Notes: generated by a model from the letters alone, not told the origin. 43,913 nt of DNA from Pseudonocardia terrae (GCF_021343995.1 NZ_JAJTTE010000055.1:1-43913); one strand, 5' to 3'; positions 1 to 8,365 are shown, numbered from the stretch's first letter. A program made the numbers and translations.

Positions 1-127
1 CGTGTGTCACGACTCGCCCGAATCAGCGCGCTTCACCGGTGGATCCAGGCTGAGCCGCGGGACGACCACCGGACCGCCGGCCGCTCGGCGCCATTGCCCC
101 CGTCCCACCCGCCCACCTACAGTGCTT

Positions 128-137
128 AACGATCGTT
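128..137. promoter_or_regulatory. Perfect 10-bp palindrome upstream of the PucR-type regulator
   Basis: The sequence AACGATCGTT is a perfect palindrome lying 24 bp before the proposed ATG at 161. Its size and position fit an operator, possibly for autoregulation or a TetR-type protein. This is inferred from symmetry and position only; a 10-bp palindrome can occur by chance. Confidence 0.3.
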
Positions 138-160
138 CGTCCAGCACCGGGAGGCCGACG

Positions 161-2110
161 ATGTCCCCCCTGCAGTCCCCCGAGCGACCGGTCCCGGCGA
201 CGCCCGTCGCCGAGACCCTCACCCGCGTGGTGGCGCTGCTCGCCGACGACGCCCCGGCCGGGGCCGTCACCGACGCCGTCGCCGGGCTGCCGGGCGAGCC
301 CCTCGCCGCACGGGCGGCGGCCGACGCGCTCGCCGTGCGCGACCTGCTCGACCTCCGCCGTCGGCGGGAGCGCGAGGGCGCGGCGCTCAACGCGACGGCC
401 CGCGACCTGACCTCGCTGCGTAGCAGCGGCGAGGTGCTGCGCGCGATCGTCGAACGGGCGCGGCGCCTGCTGGGCTCGGACTCCGCCTACATCGCCCTGG
501 TCGACGAGGCGACCGGCGACGCCTACATGCGGGTCACCGCAGGCACCCGGACCGACGGGATCCGGGCCGTCCGGCAGCGGCCCGGGTACGGGGTCGGGGG
601 CTACGTCATCCAGACCGGGCAGGCGCTCGCGACCTCCGACTACCTCGTCGACGAGCGCATCCGGCACGACCCGCTGGTGGCGGCCGCGGTCGGCGCCGAC
701 GGGATCGTCAGCATCGCCGGCGTGCCGATGAGGACCGGCTCCACGGTGATCGGCGCGCTCTTCGCCGCGCACCGGGTCCGGCGCGACTACGACCAGGCCG
801 AGATCGCGCTGCTGTCCTCGCTGGCCGCCCACGCGTCCGTCGTGATCGAGAACGCCCGCCTCTACGAGCGCATTCAGTCCGTGACCGCGGAGCTGCGGGA
901 GGCCGGGGCCCGGCTCGCGGCCCAGCGGCACGCGCTCGAGCGGGCGGCGTTCGCGCACGAGCAGCTCATGCCCCTCGCCCTCGAACGGACGGAGGTGGCC
1001 GAGCTCGTCCGGGTGGTCCGGCGCATCCTCGGCGGCGGCGCGGTGCTCCTCGCCGGGGACGGCCGGGTGCTCGCCGAGTGCCGCGACGACTCCGGCCGGG
1101 CCCCCGCCGACCTGCAGGCGCACGAGGTCGAGGTGCGCGTGGGCGAGGAGTCGCTCGGGTGCCTGCGGCTCCTCCGCCGCGGGCCCCTGTCCCCCGCGGA
1201 CGAACGCACCCTGGAACGCGCGGCCCAGACGGCGGCCCTGCTGCTCGTGATGGACCGGCAGGCCGCGCTCGTCGCCCGGGAGGTGCACGCCGAGCTCCTG
1301 GCCGACCTGGTGGCCGACCGCGCGCCGGACTGGGCGGTGCTGCAGCGCCGGGCGGTCCGCTCGGGCATCGCGGACTTCGAGCGACCGCATTCGGTGGTCG
1401 TCGCCGGCACCTCCCGCCCGCAGCAGGGACCGCGGGCGTTGCCGGGACCGGACCAGCCCGTGCTCGGTGCGGCCGTCGCGATCGCGGAGCGGTACGGCGG
1501 GCTGGCCGGGGTGCACGGGGAGACGATCGTCCTCCTCCTGCCCGGGCTCGACCCCGACGACGCGGCCCGCCTCGTGGTGGCCGAGCTGTCCGCGGTGGCC
1601 GGCCGACCCGTCACCGCGGGGGCCGCCGGGCCCGGCGCGGGCGCCCGGGTGCTGCGCGGGCTGCACCGATCGGCGGCGCGCTGCCACCGGCTGCTGCTCG
1701 CCCTCGGCCGGGAGGGTCAGGGCGCCGCCCTGCCCGACCTGGGGATGCTCGGCACCGTGCTCGAGACCGCCGACCCCCGGCAGATCCGCGGCCTGCTGGA
1801 CCGCACCCTGGGCCCGGTGACGGCCTACGACCGGGCAAACGGCTCGAGCCTGCTCGCCACCGTCGAGGCCTACTTCTCGGCGGGCCAGAGCCCGCCGGCG
1901 ACGGCGCGGGCGCTCGGCATCCACGTCAACACGGTCTACCAACGGCTCGATCGCATCACCGACGTCCTCGGGGGACGGCGGTGGCGGGAACCCGCCGGCG
2001 CCGTCGAGATGCAGCTGGCCCTCGCGCTGAACCGGCAGCTGGGCGAGCCGCTCGGCCGGGCCGGGAGGCCCGCGGCCGCGAGCGGGTGGGGCGGACGAGC
2101 GGGCCGGTGA
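161..2110 (+). CDS. GAF domain / PucR-type helix-turn-helix transcriptional regulator
   Basis: A 649-residue cytoplasmic regulator. I chose the ATG at 161 because GGGAGG lies 6 nt upstream; the open frame extends back to position 2, but that N-terminal sequence looks non-coding. A GAF domain spans about residues 85-235 (signal includes YIALVDEATGD and PGYGVGGYVIQTGQ), followed by a likely coiled coil (about 235-265), a degenerate CdaR/GGDEF-like middle region, and a C-terminal PucR-type helix-turn-helix near residues 575-625 (TARALGIHVNTVYQRLDRI). In the family the GAF domain senses a small ligand and the C-terminus binds DNA. Target and ligand cannot be read from the sequence, since the upstream neighbour is outside the window and the downstream gene is convergent. 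Confidence 0.88.
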   Translation: MSPLQSPERPVPATPVAETLTRVVALLADDAPAGAVTDAVAGLPGEPLAARAAADALAVRDLLDLRRRREREGAALNATARDLTSLRSSGEVLRAIVERARRLLGSDSAYIALVDEATGDAYMRVTAGTRTDGIRAVRQRPGYGVGGYVIQTGQALATSDYLVDERIRHDPLVAAAVGADGIVSIAGVPMRTGSTVIGALFAAHRVRRDYDQAEIALLSSLAAHASVVIENARLYERIQSVTAELREAGARLAAQRHALERAAFAHEQLMPLALERTEVAELVRVVRRILGGGAVLLAGDGRVLAECRDDSGRAPADLQAHEVEVRVGEESLGCLRLLRRGPLSPADERTLERAAQTAALLLVMDRQAALVAREVHAELLADLVADRAPDWAVLQRRAVRSGIADFERPHSVVVAGTSRPQQGPRALPGPDQPVLGAAVAIAERYGGLAGVHGETIVLLLPGLDPDDAARLVVAELSAVAGRPVTAGAAGPGAGARVLRGLHRSAARCHRLLLALGREGQGAALPDLGMLGTVLETADPRQIRGLLDRTLGPVTAYDRANGSSLLATVEAYFSAGQSPPATARALGIHVNTVYQRLDRITDVLGGRRWREPAGAVEMQLALALNRQLGEPLGRAGRPAAASGWGGRAGR

Positions 2111-2335
2111 GCCGGCCGGCCGGAGGCACAGCGGTCGAAACCGTCCGGAGCCACCCACGGCCGGCCGGACTCGTCCGTCCTTCCTCGCCCGTCGGCCGCT
2201 CAGCGGCGCCGGTCCACCCTACGGGCAGTGCGTCGTGCGGTGCGTCGTGCGACCCTGCGTGATCCGAACATCTCTACCTCCGCGGTGCCGTCGTCGTTGT
2301 CGTCGTGATCGTCGTCGTGGTGGTGGGCGCGCCGG
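2111..2335. other. Intergenic gap between convergent genes
   Basis: This 225-nt stretch separates two convergent genes. It holds direct repeats of TGCGTCGTGCG around 2227-2263 and a GTC/GTG-rich low-complexity run around 2285-2330. I see no convincing terminator hairpin with a T tract and no RNA gene. Confidence 0.5.
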
Positions 2336-2881
2336 TCACCTCCTGCTGGCCGACGCCGTCTCCAGGAGGTGCTGGTCCTTGGCCTCGTCGTTGGAGATCA
2401 GGCCGATCTCGACCAGGTCCAGCGGGCTGATGAAGGCGTCGTTGATGCGGAAGCCGTGGGCCTCGGCGACGGCGTCGCGCAACGGCACCGCCCAGTGGTG
2501 CTCGATCAGGAGGAGCGCTGCGGCCGAGTCGTTCGGGATGTCGGCCAGGACGTCCCACGCCTCCTCGTCGGAGAACACCGTGGCTCCTTCCGCCGCCGCC
2601 TCGGCACCCGCCTCGGCACCCGCCTCCATTCCCTCCTCGCCCTCGAAGCCGAGGCCGATCAGCGCGCCGATCTTGCTGCCGAGCTCGATCGCCTCGTCCT
2701 GGGACAGGTTGCTCAGGTGCATCGCCTCGATGTCGCCGGCAGCGTCCTTGTAGACGGCCAAGGAGTCGATCACCCGCACGGTGTCGCTCTCGCGCAACCT
2801 CTCCAGTTCCTCGATGATCCGGCCGTGGAAGTCCGGATGCCGGAATCCGAGAACGATCAACTGCACAGGCCCGATTGCCAT
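2336..2881 (-). CDS. DUF6325 / DUF1269-like protein of unknown function
   Basis: A 181-residue protein with ATG at 2881 preceded by GAAGGGAAG. The N-terminus (GPVQLIVLGF, then a VIDSLAVYKD segment near residues 37-46) matches the pattern of actinobacterial DUF6325 proteins, small acidic proteins with a ferredoxin-like N-terminal half. A small-residue Ala/Gly/Glu stretch (residues 84-100) resembles the glycine-zipper segment of DUF1269 relatives. The C-terminal half (AWDVLADIPNDSAAALLLIEHHWAVPL) is typical of the group. Function is unknown; relatives often lie among stress-response and ion-transport genes, as here. Family membership is from memory of the pattern, not a search. Confidence 0.7.
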   Translation of the reverse strand: MAIGPVQLIVLGFRHPDFHGRIIEELERLRESDTVRVIDSLAVYKDAAGDIEAMHLSNLSQDEAIELGSKIGALIGLGFEGEEGMEAGAEAGAEAAAEGATVFSDEEAWDVLADIPNDSAAALLLIEHHWAVPLRDAVAEAHGFRINDAFISPLDLVEIGLISNDEAKDQHLLETASASRR

Positions 2882-3032
2882 GTCGCTTCCCTTCGACTGG
2901 ATCGCGGTCCGGTCCGCTCCCCCGGTGGCCCGGCAGCGGACCGTCGGTGCCGAGCGTCACCGCGTCGTCGGCGGGTCGCCTCACCCGTGCGAGGCGAGGA
3001 CGGCAGAGGCTCTTCGGCCGGTCCCGGCGCGC

Positions 3033-3614
3033 TCAGCCCGGCATCGCCTCACGGATCTCCTCGCGCAGTTCGTCGAGGGCCCGCTCCGGAAGGAGCGGGA
3101 ACACGCGCCGGACCTTCTCGAGCCCCATTGCCACGAGCACGGCAGCGGCGGCGGCGACGACGATCGTCACGAGCGCGGCCGCCACGGTCGGGGGGAGAAC
3201 CTTCTCCAGCATCCGCATGATCACCACGGTGGAGGTGCCCGCCGCGACGGCGCCGAGCACCACGCCGACGCCGAGGAACAGCACCCCCTCGAAGGCCGCA
3301 CCCACCTTGCCGGCCAGCTCCTCCTGCGCGGTGCGCAGCTCCCGCGGGAGCAGCTCGCGCATGTCGTCGACGAAGGCGCGCATCGCCTCGGCGCCGGAGT
3401 CCGCGGTGCGTAGCTCCTGCTGGAACAGCCGGCGCACGTCGTCGACGAAGCCGCGGATCGCCTCGGTGCCGGAGCTCTCGGTGCCGGAGCTCTCGGTGCC
3501 GGAGCTCTCGGTGCCGGAGCTCTCGGTGCCGGAGTCCTCGGTTGCGGAGCTCGTGGGTCGATCGGGACCGCCGGCAGGGCTGCTCACCGATCCGGACGGT
3601 CGTGAGGTCGGCAT
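3033..3614 (-). CDS. Actinobacterial Holin-X (phage-holin-like) membrane protein
   Basis: A 193-residue protein with two hydrophobic segments (about residues 107-130 and 143-163), flanked by the charged amphipathic helices typical of Holin-X superfamily III proteins (FVDDMRELLPRELRTAQEEL before, LEKVRRVFP after). The start chosen has GAGGAG 6 nt upstream; an alternative ATG at 3632 overlaps the stop of the TRIC gene as ATGA but has no ribosome site. The N-terminus carries five SSGTE-type repeats encoded by 15-bp DNA repeats, then the helix FVDDVRRLF..ELRTADSG is duplicated as FVDDMRELL..ELRTAQEE. Despite the family name, nothing nearby is phage-like; these proteins are common chromosomal membrane proteins of unknown role. 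Confidence 0.8.
   Translation of the reverse strand: MPTSRPSGSVSSPAGGPDRPTSSATEDSGTESSGTESSGTESSGTESSGTEAIRGFVDDVRRLFQQELRTADSGAEAMRAFVDDMRELLPRELRTAQEELAGKVGAAFEGVLFLGVGVVLGAVAAGTSTVVIMRMLEKVLPPTVAAALVTIVVAAAAAVLVAMGLEKVRRVFPLLPERALDELREEIREAMPG
3463..3545. repeat. 15-bp tandem repeat inside the Holin-X gene
   Basis: About five copies of the 15-bp unit GTGCCGGAGCTCTCG run head to tail and translate on the minus strand as repeated SSGTE/GTESS. The outer copies are degenerate. Because the unit is a multiple of three, copy number can change without breaking the frame. Confidence 0.85.
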
Positions 3615-3628
3615 GGGACTCTCCTCGG

Positions 3629-4396
3629 TCATCGCGTCGGCGGGTCGCTCCGGCCGGAGGGCGCACGGACGGGATCGTTGGTACACGCCTCGGCCCCCGA
3701 CCGACAGGGCCGGGCGGGCGCACCGGTCGTCGTCCGGTCCGGGTGCGGACTCAGCGCCACCGAGGCGGAAACCGGCTCGGCTCTCGTCGGGGCTTCGGCG
3801 GCCCCGCCGCGCTCGCACACCAGCAGCATCGTGGACGCGCACGCCGCGACCACGAGACCGGCGGCGGGGTCGAGCCGACCGACGCGGAGCAGGACGACCG
3901 CGGTGACCGAGGTGAGCGCGAGCAGGACCAGGCGGGCTGCCCGCCCGCGCCGGAACACGCCGGGAGCGCGGCCGGTCAGGCTGTCGCGCACGATGCCGCC
4001 GCCGACCACCGTCACGAATCCCAGCGCAGCCGCGGCGACCGGGGTCTGCCCGACCGCCAGGGCCCTGGCCGTGCCGTTCACGCACAGCACGCCGAGCCCG
4101 ACGGCCTCGACCACCCGCAGCGGGACGAGGACCCGCGGCACGTGCCGGCCGAGTACGGCCACGGCGAGGCCCGCGGCCAGCGCGGCGGCGGGGTCGCCGA
4201 AACTGTGCACCGCAACGGGCGGCGCGCCCATGGCGAGATCGCGGACGAGACCGCCGCCGAGCGCACTGACCATCGCGAAGAGCGTGACCGCCAGACCGTT
4301 GAGGCCGCGGCGCCGGCCCAACTCGGCACCGAGGGCGGCGATGGCGAAGACCCCGCCCAGCTCCAGGGCATGGCCGGCGACGCCGTAGACGGTCAT
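3629..4396 (-). CDS. TRIC-type (UPF0126) cation channel family protein
   Basis: A 255-residue polytopic membrane protein made of two repeated modules, each with the family signature: GGGLVRD at residues 47-53 and GGGIVRD at 132-138. Prokaryotic TRIC proteins form trimeric potassium-permeable channels, which is the likely role. The ATG at 4396 has GGGAGG four nt upstream (GGGAGGTGCCC). The membrane part ends near residue 195 and is followed by an unusual polar Arg/Pro/Thr tail of about 60 residues that runs into the overlap with the Holin-X gene. The two genes are on the same strand, with the Holin-X start touching or just after this stop, so they are probably co-transcribed. Confidence 0.85.
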   Translation of the reverse strand: MTVYGVAGHALELGGVFAIAALGAELGRRRGLNGLAVTLFAMVSALGGGLVRDLAMGAPPVAVHSFGDPAAALAAGLAVAVLGRHVPRVLVPLRVVEAVGLGVLCVNGTARALAVGQTPVAAAALGFVTVVGGGIVRDSLTGRAPGVFRRGRAARLVLLALTSVTAVVLLRVGRLDPAAGLVVAACASTMLLVCERGGAAEAPTRAEPVSASVALSPHPDRTTTGAPARPCRSGAEACTNDPVRAPSGRSDPPTR

Positions 4397-4486
4397 GGGC
4401 ACCTCCCGCTCCTGCGGCGACCGCTCGAGCGTCGCGTCGGGCAGGCCGATCCGGTGCCCTGCGACCGACCGGTGGAGAGAACGAAC

Positions 4487-4515
4487 GCGGGGTCCCCCGG
4501 TTGGTGGACCCCCGC
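4487..4515. repeat. GC-rich inverted repeat in divergent intergenic region
   Basis: GCGGGGTCC pairs with GGACCCCCGC across a 10-nt loop, with one bulge. It lies between divergent starts and has no T tract, so it is more likely an operator or a hairpin in a leader than a terminator. Confidence 0.45.
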
Positions 4516-4612
4516 TTCGTGGGTCGCTGCCGCCGGTGGGTGCTCGCCGTTGGGCAGCGCCTGTCCGCCGCGGAACAGCCGGTCGCAGGTTGCCGTACAG
4601 GACCGGGCTACG

Positions 4613-4626
4613 GGGACGAACGTCCC
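4613..4626. promoter_or_regulatory. DosR/DevR-like box upstream of universal stress protein gene
   Basis: GGGACGAACGTCCC has the GGGAC-N4-GTCCC symmetry of the mycobacterial DosR (DevR) box and lies 98-111 bp upstream of the ATG of a universal stress protein gene, a gene class that DosR controls in mycobacteria. The match is to the symmetric core only; no DosR gene is in the window. Confidence 0.5.
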
Positions 4627-4723
4627 GTATGTCGACGACGCAGGACCTCATCCCCCGGCGACCCTCGGCCGCGGCGGCGCGCAGCCGGCCCGACGGACCG
4701 TGGAGGGCGAGGACGAGGAGCCG

Positions 4724-5622
4724 ATGGACGTCACCGCCCGCACCGCCGTGGTCGTCGGTGTCGACGGCTCGGCACGGCGCTCACCGCGGTCCGCTGGGCG
4801 GATGCCGAGGCCGCGGAGCGAGGCGCACCCCTGCGGCTGGTCGCCGCGGTGCCCTGGCGGATCTATCAGCCGCTCGGCGTTCCGGCGCTCGGCGCAGTAC
4901 CAGCGGCAGGCCCTCACCCGGGGTTCCGAGCAGCACCTGCAGGCCGCCGCCGAGGTGGCCCGGGACGCCGCGCCGGAGCTCGTGGTCACGACCGAGGTCC
5001 GCGGCGGCGAGGCTCCGGCGGTGCTGCGCGACGAGTCGACCACGGCCCGGTTGGTCGTCGTCGGCTCCCGCGGCCGCGGTGGCTTCACCGGGCTGCTGCT
5101 CGGCTCGGTGTCCATCGCCGTGGCCGCGCAGGCGTCGGCGCCGGTGGTCGTCGTCCGTGGCGAGGGAGCCCCGCGGGACACCGGCGCTCCCGTCGTGGTC
5201 GGGGTGGACGAGAGCCCGCCCGGCGAGGCCGCGCTCGGGTTCGCCTTCGACGAGGCCGCGCGCAGGCGGGTTCCGCTGGTCGCCGTACGTGCCTGGGGCG
5301 ACCCGGTCAACGACCCCTACCTGCCGGCATCATCGACTGGAACGCGGTGGAGACCGACGAGCGGGGGCTGCTCGACCAGTGCCTGGCGGCCCGGACCGCC
5401 GGCTACCCCGACGTGCCGGTCGAGCGGGTCGTGCTGCGCGAGCCTCCGGCGGCCGCCCTGGTCGCGCGGTCGCACGGCGCCGGGCTGGTCGTCGTCGGTT
5501 CACGCGGGCGAGGCACGGTGCGCGGAGCGCTGCTGGGCTCGGTGAGCCAGGCCGTGCTGCAGCACGCCGACGCCCCCGTTCCCGTGGTGCGGGCCGAGGC
5601 CGGCAACCTGCCGCAGCAGTGA
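4724..5622 (+). pseudogene. Tandem universal stress protein gene broken by three frame changes
   Basis: Joining reading frames gives a normal-length two-domain universal stress protein of about 299 residues. It starts at ATG 4724 after GAGGAG with VVVGVDGS, leaves frame near 4770-4772, continues in the next frame with TALTAVRWADAEAAERGAPL, returns to the first frame near 4891-4900, and breaks again near 5323-5328 before IIDWNAVETDERGLL. Both domains keep the ATP-binding pattern GSRGRGG..LLGSVS and GSRGRGT..LLGSVS, and the C-terminus is intact to the stop at 5622. Breaks one and three are each explained by one missing G in a short G run; the middle one is a +1 change. Either the gene is decayed or the sequence has indel errors. 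Family proteins bind ATP and act in dormancy, hypoxia or stress. Confidence 0.8.
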
Positions 5623-5675
5623 CCCCGACGGCGGAGACCCGAGGCTCGAGGCAGGGGCGAGCGCGACCACCGGCC

Positions 5676-5808
5676 CTCCGCGTACTGATCATCGGCGCCG
5701 GTGTCGGAGGGCGCGCCCTGGGCCAGAGACTCGTCGCGGCCGGCGGTGTGGGAGGCGTTCATCGCGTCGTCCACGGCTCCGCCCGGTGGCATCACGTTCC
5801 GCTCGGCG
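5676..5808 (+). pseudogene. Remnant of a FAD-dependent monooxygenase (two fused fragments)
   Basis: Two short pieces of a FAD-dependent oxidoreductase lie in different frames. The first (5676-5747) encodes LRVLIIGAGVGGRALGQRLVAAG, the N-terminal Rossmann GxGxxG dinucleotide motif, with CTC where a start codon should be. The second (about 5740-5811) encodes PAVWEAFIASSTAPPGGITF, which resembles a segment found about 100 residues further on in actinobacterial FAD monooxygenases. The intervening part and the rest of the protein are missing, so an internal deletion joined them. It ends against the 3' end of the potassium transporter gene. The assignment of the second piece is from family memory. 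Confidence 0.6.
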
Positions 5809-7779
5809 TCACAGTTCGACGCGCGACCCCATCACGACCGTCCGGCCGACGGGCAGCTTGAAGTTGGCCGCCGGCGTGGCGGCGTTGTGGGACAGCCCGA
5901 TGAACAGGCGCTTGCGCCACGTGCTCATACCGGACTGGGTGCCGCGTTCGATCGTCATGCGGGACAGGAAGTACGACGCGAGATCCGGGTCGAAGTCCAG
6001 CTTGTCCGACAGCGCACAAGCATGGCGCAGGACCTCGGGCAGATCCTGCTCGTCCTGGAACCCGAATCGGACCGAGAGGTGCAGGATCCCGTACTGCTCG
6101 TCGAGCTCCTCGATCGCCGCCCGCCGGCTCGGCGGAACATGGGGCACGTTCGCCGGCCGCACCGAGACGATGACGACGCGTTCGTGCAGCACGTGGTTGA
6201 ACGCCACGTTGGCCCGCAACGCCAGCGGGGCGGTCTCCTTCGTCGGGTGAGGGAAGACCGCGGTGCCCGGTACCCGGCGGATGTTCTCGGTGGTCAGCAT
6301 CAGCAGGAAGTCGGGCAGCGGGCCCTCCACGTCGACGCGCCGCGCGGTGATGGTGCGTCTCCCCCGCTGCCACGTGGTCATCACCGTGATCACGATCGCG
6401 GCCACGAGCAGCGGTATCCAACCGCCGTCGAGGACCTTGGCCAGGTTGGCCCCGAAGTAGGCGATCTCGCTGCCACCGAACACGACCGCGACGGCGACCA
6501 GCTTCCAGCGCGCCCACCTCCAGGCCGTGGCGGCGTAGGTCACGAACAAGGTCGTCGTCAGGACCAGCGTGCCGGTCACGGCGACGCCGTACGCGGTCGC
6601 GAGTCTGCTCGAGGACTGGAAGACCACCATGAGTACGAGCACGCCGGCGAACAACAGCCAGTTCACTGCGGGGATGTAGATCTGGCCGCCTTCGACCTCC
6701 GAGGTCTGCCGCACGGTCAACTGCGGCAGGTAGCCCAGCCGCACCGCCTGCCGGGACATCGAGAACGCCCCGGAGATCACCGCCTGGGAGGCGATCACCG
6801 TCGCCGCGGTGGCCAGGACGACCAGCGGCAGCCGCGCCCAGGAGGGCGCCAGCAGGAAGAACGGGTTCCTAGCGGCCTGCGGGTCGTCCAGAACCAATGC
6901 CGCCTGGCCGAGATAGTTGAGGATCAGGGCCGGGAAGACGAGCGCGAACCAGGACAGCCGGATCGGACGGCGCCCGAAGTGCCCCATGTCCGCATAGAGC
7001 GCCTCGGCGCCGGTGATCACGAGCACGACCGCGCCCATCCCGATGAACGCCGTCACCGGATGCTGCACGAGGAACGCGGCGGCGTAGGTCGGCGAGAGCC
7101 CCCGCAGCACCCCGGGATGGCGGGCGATGTGCGGCACGCCCAGCACGGCGATCACCAGGAACCACACGATCATGATCGGCCCGAAGAGCCTTCCCACGCG
7201 GTGCGTGCCGAACCGCTGCGCCACGAACAACAGCGCGAGGATGACGATCCCGATCGGCAGCACGGCCTCGGTGAGGTCGGGTTGCGCGACCTCGAGCCCC
7301 TCGACCGCCGAGAGCACCGAGATCGCCGGCGTGATCAGCGAGTCGCCGTAGAACAACGACGCCCCCAGCACGCCGAGGCCCAGCGCGAACGCAGCCCGCC
7401 GCGCAGACGTCTTCATCACCCCGCGCACCAGCGCGGCGAGTGCCATGATCCCGCCCTCACCGTCGTTGTCGGCGCGCAGGATGAAGATCACGTACTTGAC
7501 CGACACCACGAGCGTGATCGACCAGAAGATCGCCGAGACGACGCTGTACACGTCGTCGATCGTCGGCCTGATCGCCTGGTTGTCGATCGAGAACACCGTC
7601 TGCAGCGAATACAACGGGCTGGTACCGATGTCGCCGAACACCACACCCAGAGCGCCGACGGCGAGCCCGACCAGGCCCGACCGGTGCAGTGGCGAATCCT
7701 CCTGATTGCCCGCATCCGCTTGTTCGATGCCCGCCGAATCGCCCGCACCCGGTAGGGATTCAGACTTACCCCGGGTCAT
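5809..7779 (-). CDS. kup: KUP-family potassium uptake protein
   Basis: A 656-residue potassium/proton symporter of the plasma membrane. The ATG at 7779 follows TAGGAGG by four nt, which decides the start although the frame is open further upstream. The family signature GDIGTSPLY lies at residues 49-57, followed by about twelve membrane segments and a C-terminal cytosolic domain of about 160 residues with VAFNHVLHERVVIVSV and SRMTIERGTQSGMSTWRKRLF, both typical of KUP. Length is within the usual 620-680. It is a single gene, with the RNase P RNA upstream on the same strand. A TRIC-type channel 1.4 kb beyond its end is also potassium-related, but the two are separated by pseudogenes. Confidence 0.96.
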   Translation of the reverse strand: MTRGKSESLPGAGDSAGIEQADAGNQEDSPLHRSGLVGLAVGALGVVFGDIGTSPLYSLQTVFSIDNQAIRPTIDDVYSVVSAIFWSITLVVSVKYVIFILRADNDGEGGIMALAALVRGVMKTSARRAAFALGLGVLGASLFYGDSLITPAISVLSAVEGLEVAQPDLTEAVLPIGIVILALLFVAQRFGTHRVGRLFGPIMIVWFLVIAVLGVPHIARHPGVLRGLSPTYAAAFLVQHPVTAFIGMGAVVLVITGAEALYADMGHFGRRPIRLSWFALVFPALILNYLGQAALVLDDPQAARNPFFLLAPSWARLPLVVLATAATVIASQAVISGAFSMSRQAVRLGYLPQLTVRQTSEVEGGQIYIPAVNWLLFAGVLVLMVVFQSSSRLATAYGVAVTGTLVLTTTLFVTYAATAWRWARWKLVAVAVVFGGSEIAYFGANLAKVLDGGWIPLLVAAIVITVMTTWQRGRRTITARRVDVEGPLPDFLLMLTTENIRRVPGTAVFPHPTKETAPLALRANVAFNHVLHERVVIVSVRPANVPHVPPSRRAAIEELDEQYGILHLSVRFGFQDEQDLPEVLRHACALSDKLDFDPDLASYFLSRMTIERGTQSGMSTWRKRLFIGLSHNAATPAANFKLPVGRTVVMGSRVEL

Positions 7780-7951
7780 AGCGCCTCCTACCGACCCGCA
7801 CGTTGGTGCTCCAGCAGCTCCGCTGTCCGGCCGTGCCAGCGTGTGTTCGTCCCACGATCGCGAGACGGTCAGTATCGGCCCTGGAGCGCGGAGCGGGTGC
7901 GGGCACGGCGGGCCAACTTCTTGCGTGTCGATTCGCAGGCCGGCAAGTGAG

Positions 7952-8353
7952 GGCGGACGAGCGGGCCTGTAAGCCGGATCCTGTTCCCGGGCGCCTCGCG
8001 GCGCTCCGTTCGGCGACCATCCATCTAGGCCTGCCGTCACCGGCAGGCTCGAGCGGCCTACCCGCAGGCTCGGACGGGCCGTCCTCGAACACCTGCGCAG
8101 CCTCCCGAGGGAGGCCTCTTGGCCTTGCTCCGGGTGGGGTTTACCGAGCCACCCCGGTCACCCGGGGTGCTGGTGGTCTCTTACACCACCGTTTCACCCT
8201 TACCGCGCGCCCAGGGGCGCGCGGCGGTCTGTTCTCTGTGGCACTGTCCCGCGGGTCGCCCCGGGTTGCCGTTGACAACCACCCTGCCCTGTGGAGTCCG
8301 GACTTTCCTCGGCGGCGTGATGCCGACGCGGTCGCCCGGCCCGCTCGTCCGCG
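7952..8353 (-). ncRNA. rnpB: RNase P RNA, bacterial type A
   Basis: Read on the minus strand, about 400 nt fold as type A RNase P RNA. The P1 helix is formed by GGACGAGCGGGCC at the 5' end (about 8338-8350) and its complement near the 3' end (7955-7967). Conserved blocks include GAGGAAAGTCCGGACTCC and ACAGTGCCACAGAGAA, then GGTAAGGGTGAAACGGTG, and the 3' AGATGGATGGTCGCC. It is the catalytic subunit that trims tRNA 5' leaders. Ends are accurate to a few nt. Long open frames through this region are artefacts of high GC. Confidence 0.97.
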
Positions 8354-8359
8354 CCACGG

Positions 8360-8365
8360 ATCGTA
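8360..8365 (-). promoter_or_regulatory. Probable -10 box of the RNase P RNA gene
   Basis: On the minus strand the hexamer is TACGAT, located 6-7 nt before the inferred 5' end of the RNase P RNA. No clear -35 box is visible at the expected distance. Confidence 0.5.

Larger units (their letters stand above)
4397..4723. other. Divergent intergenic region between TRIC gene and universal stress protein pseudogene
   Basis: This 327-nt gap must hold promoters for both directions. It contains a GC-rich inverted repeat (4487-4515) and a DosR-like box (4613-4626), listed separately. I found no RNA gene and no small reading frame I would defend. Confidence 0.6.

Noticed and set aside
3033..3614. Prophage suggested by the Holin-X name
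   Set aside because: No other phage genes or attachment sites; the family is a normal chromosomal membrane protein group in Actinobacteria.
5701..7755. Long plus-strand reading frame across the KUP gene
   Set aside because: Arg/Glu/Asp/His-rich translation typical of the antisense frame in high-GC DNA; the minus strand encodes a full KUP protein.
7780..7951. Cyclic di-AMP riboswitch before KUP
   Set aside because: The leader is only about 170 nt before reaching the RNase P RNA gene, and I could not find the conserved riboswitch blocks.
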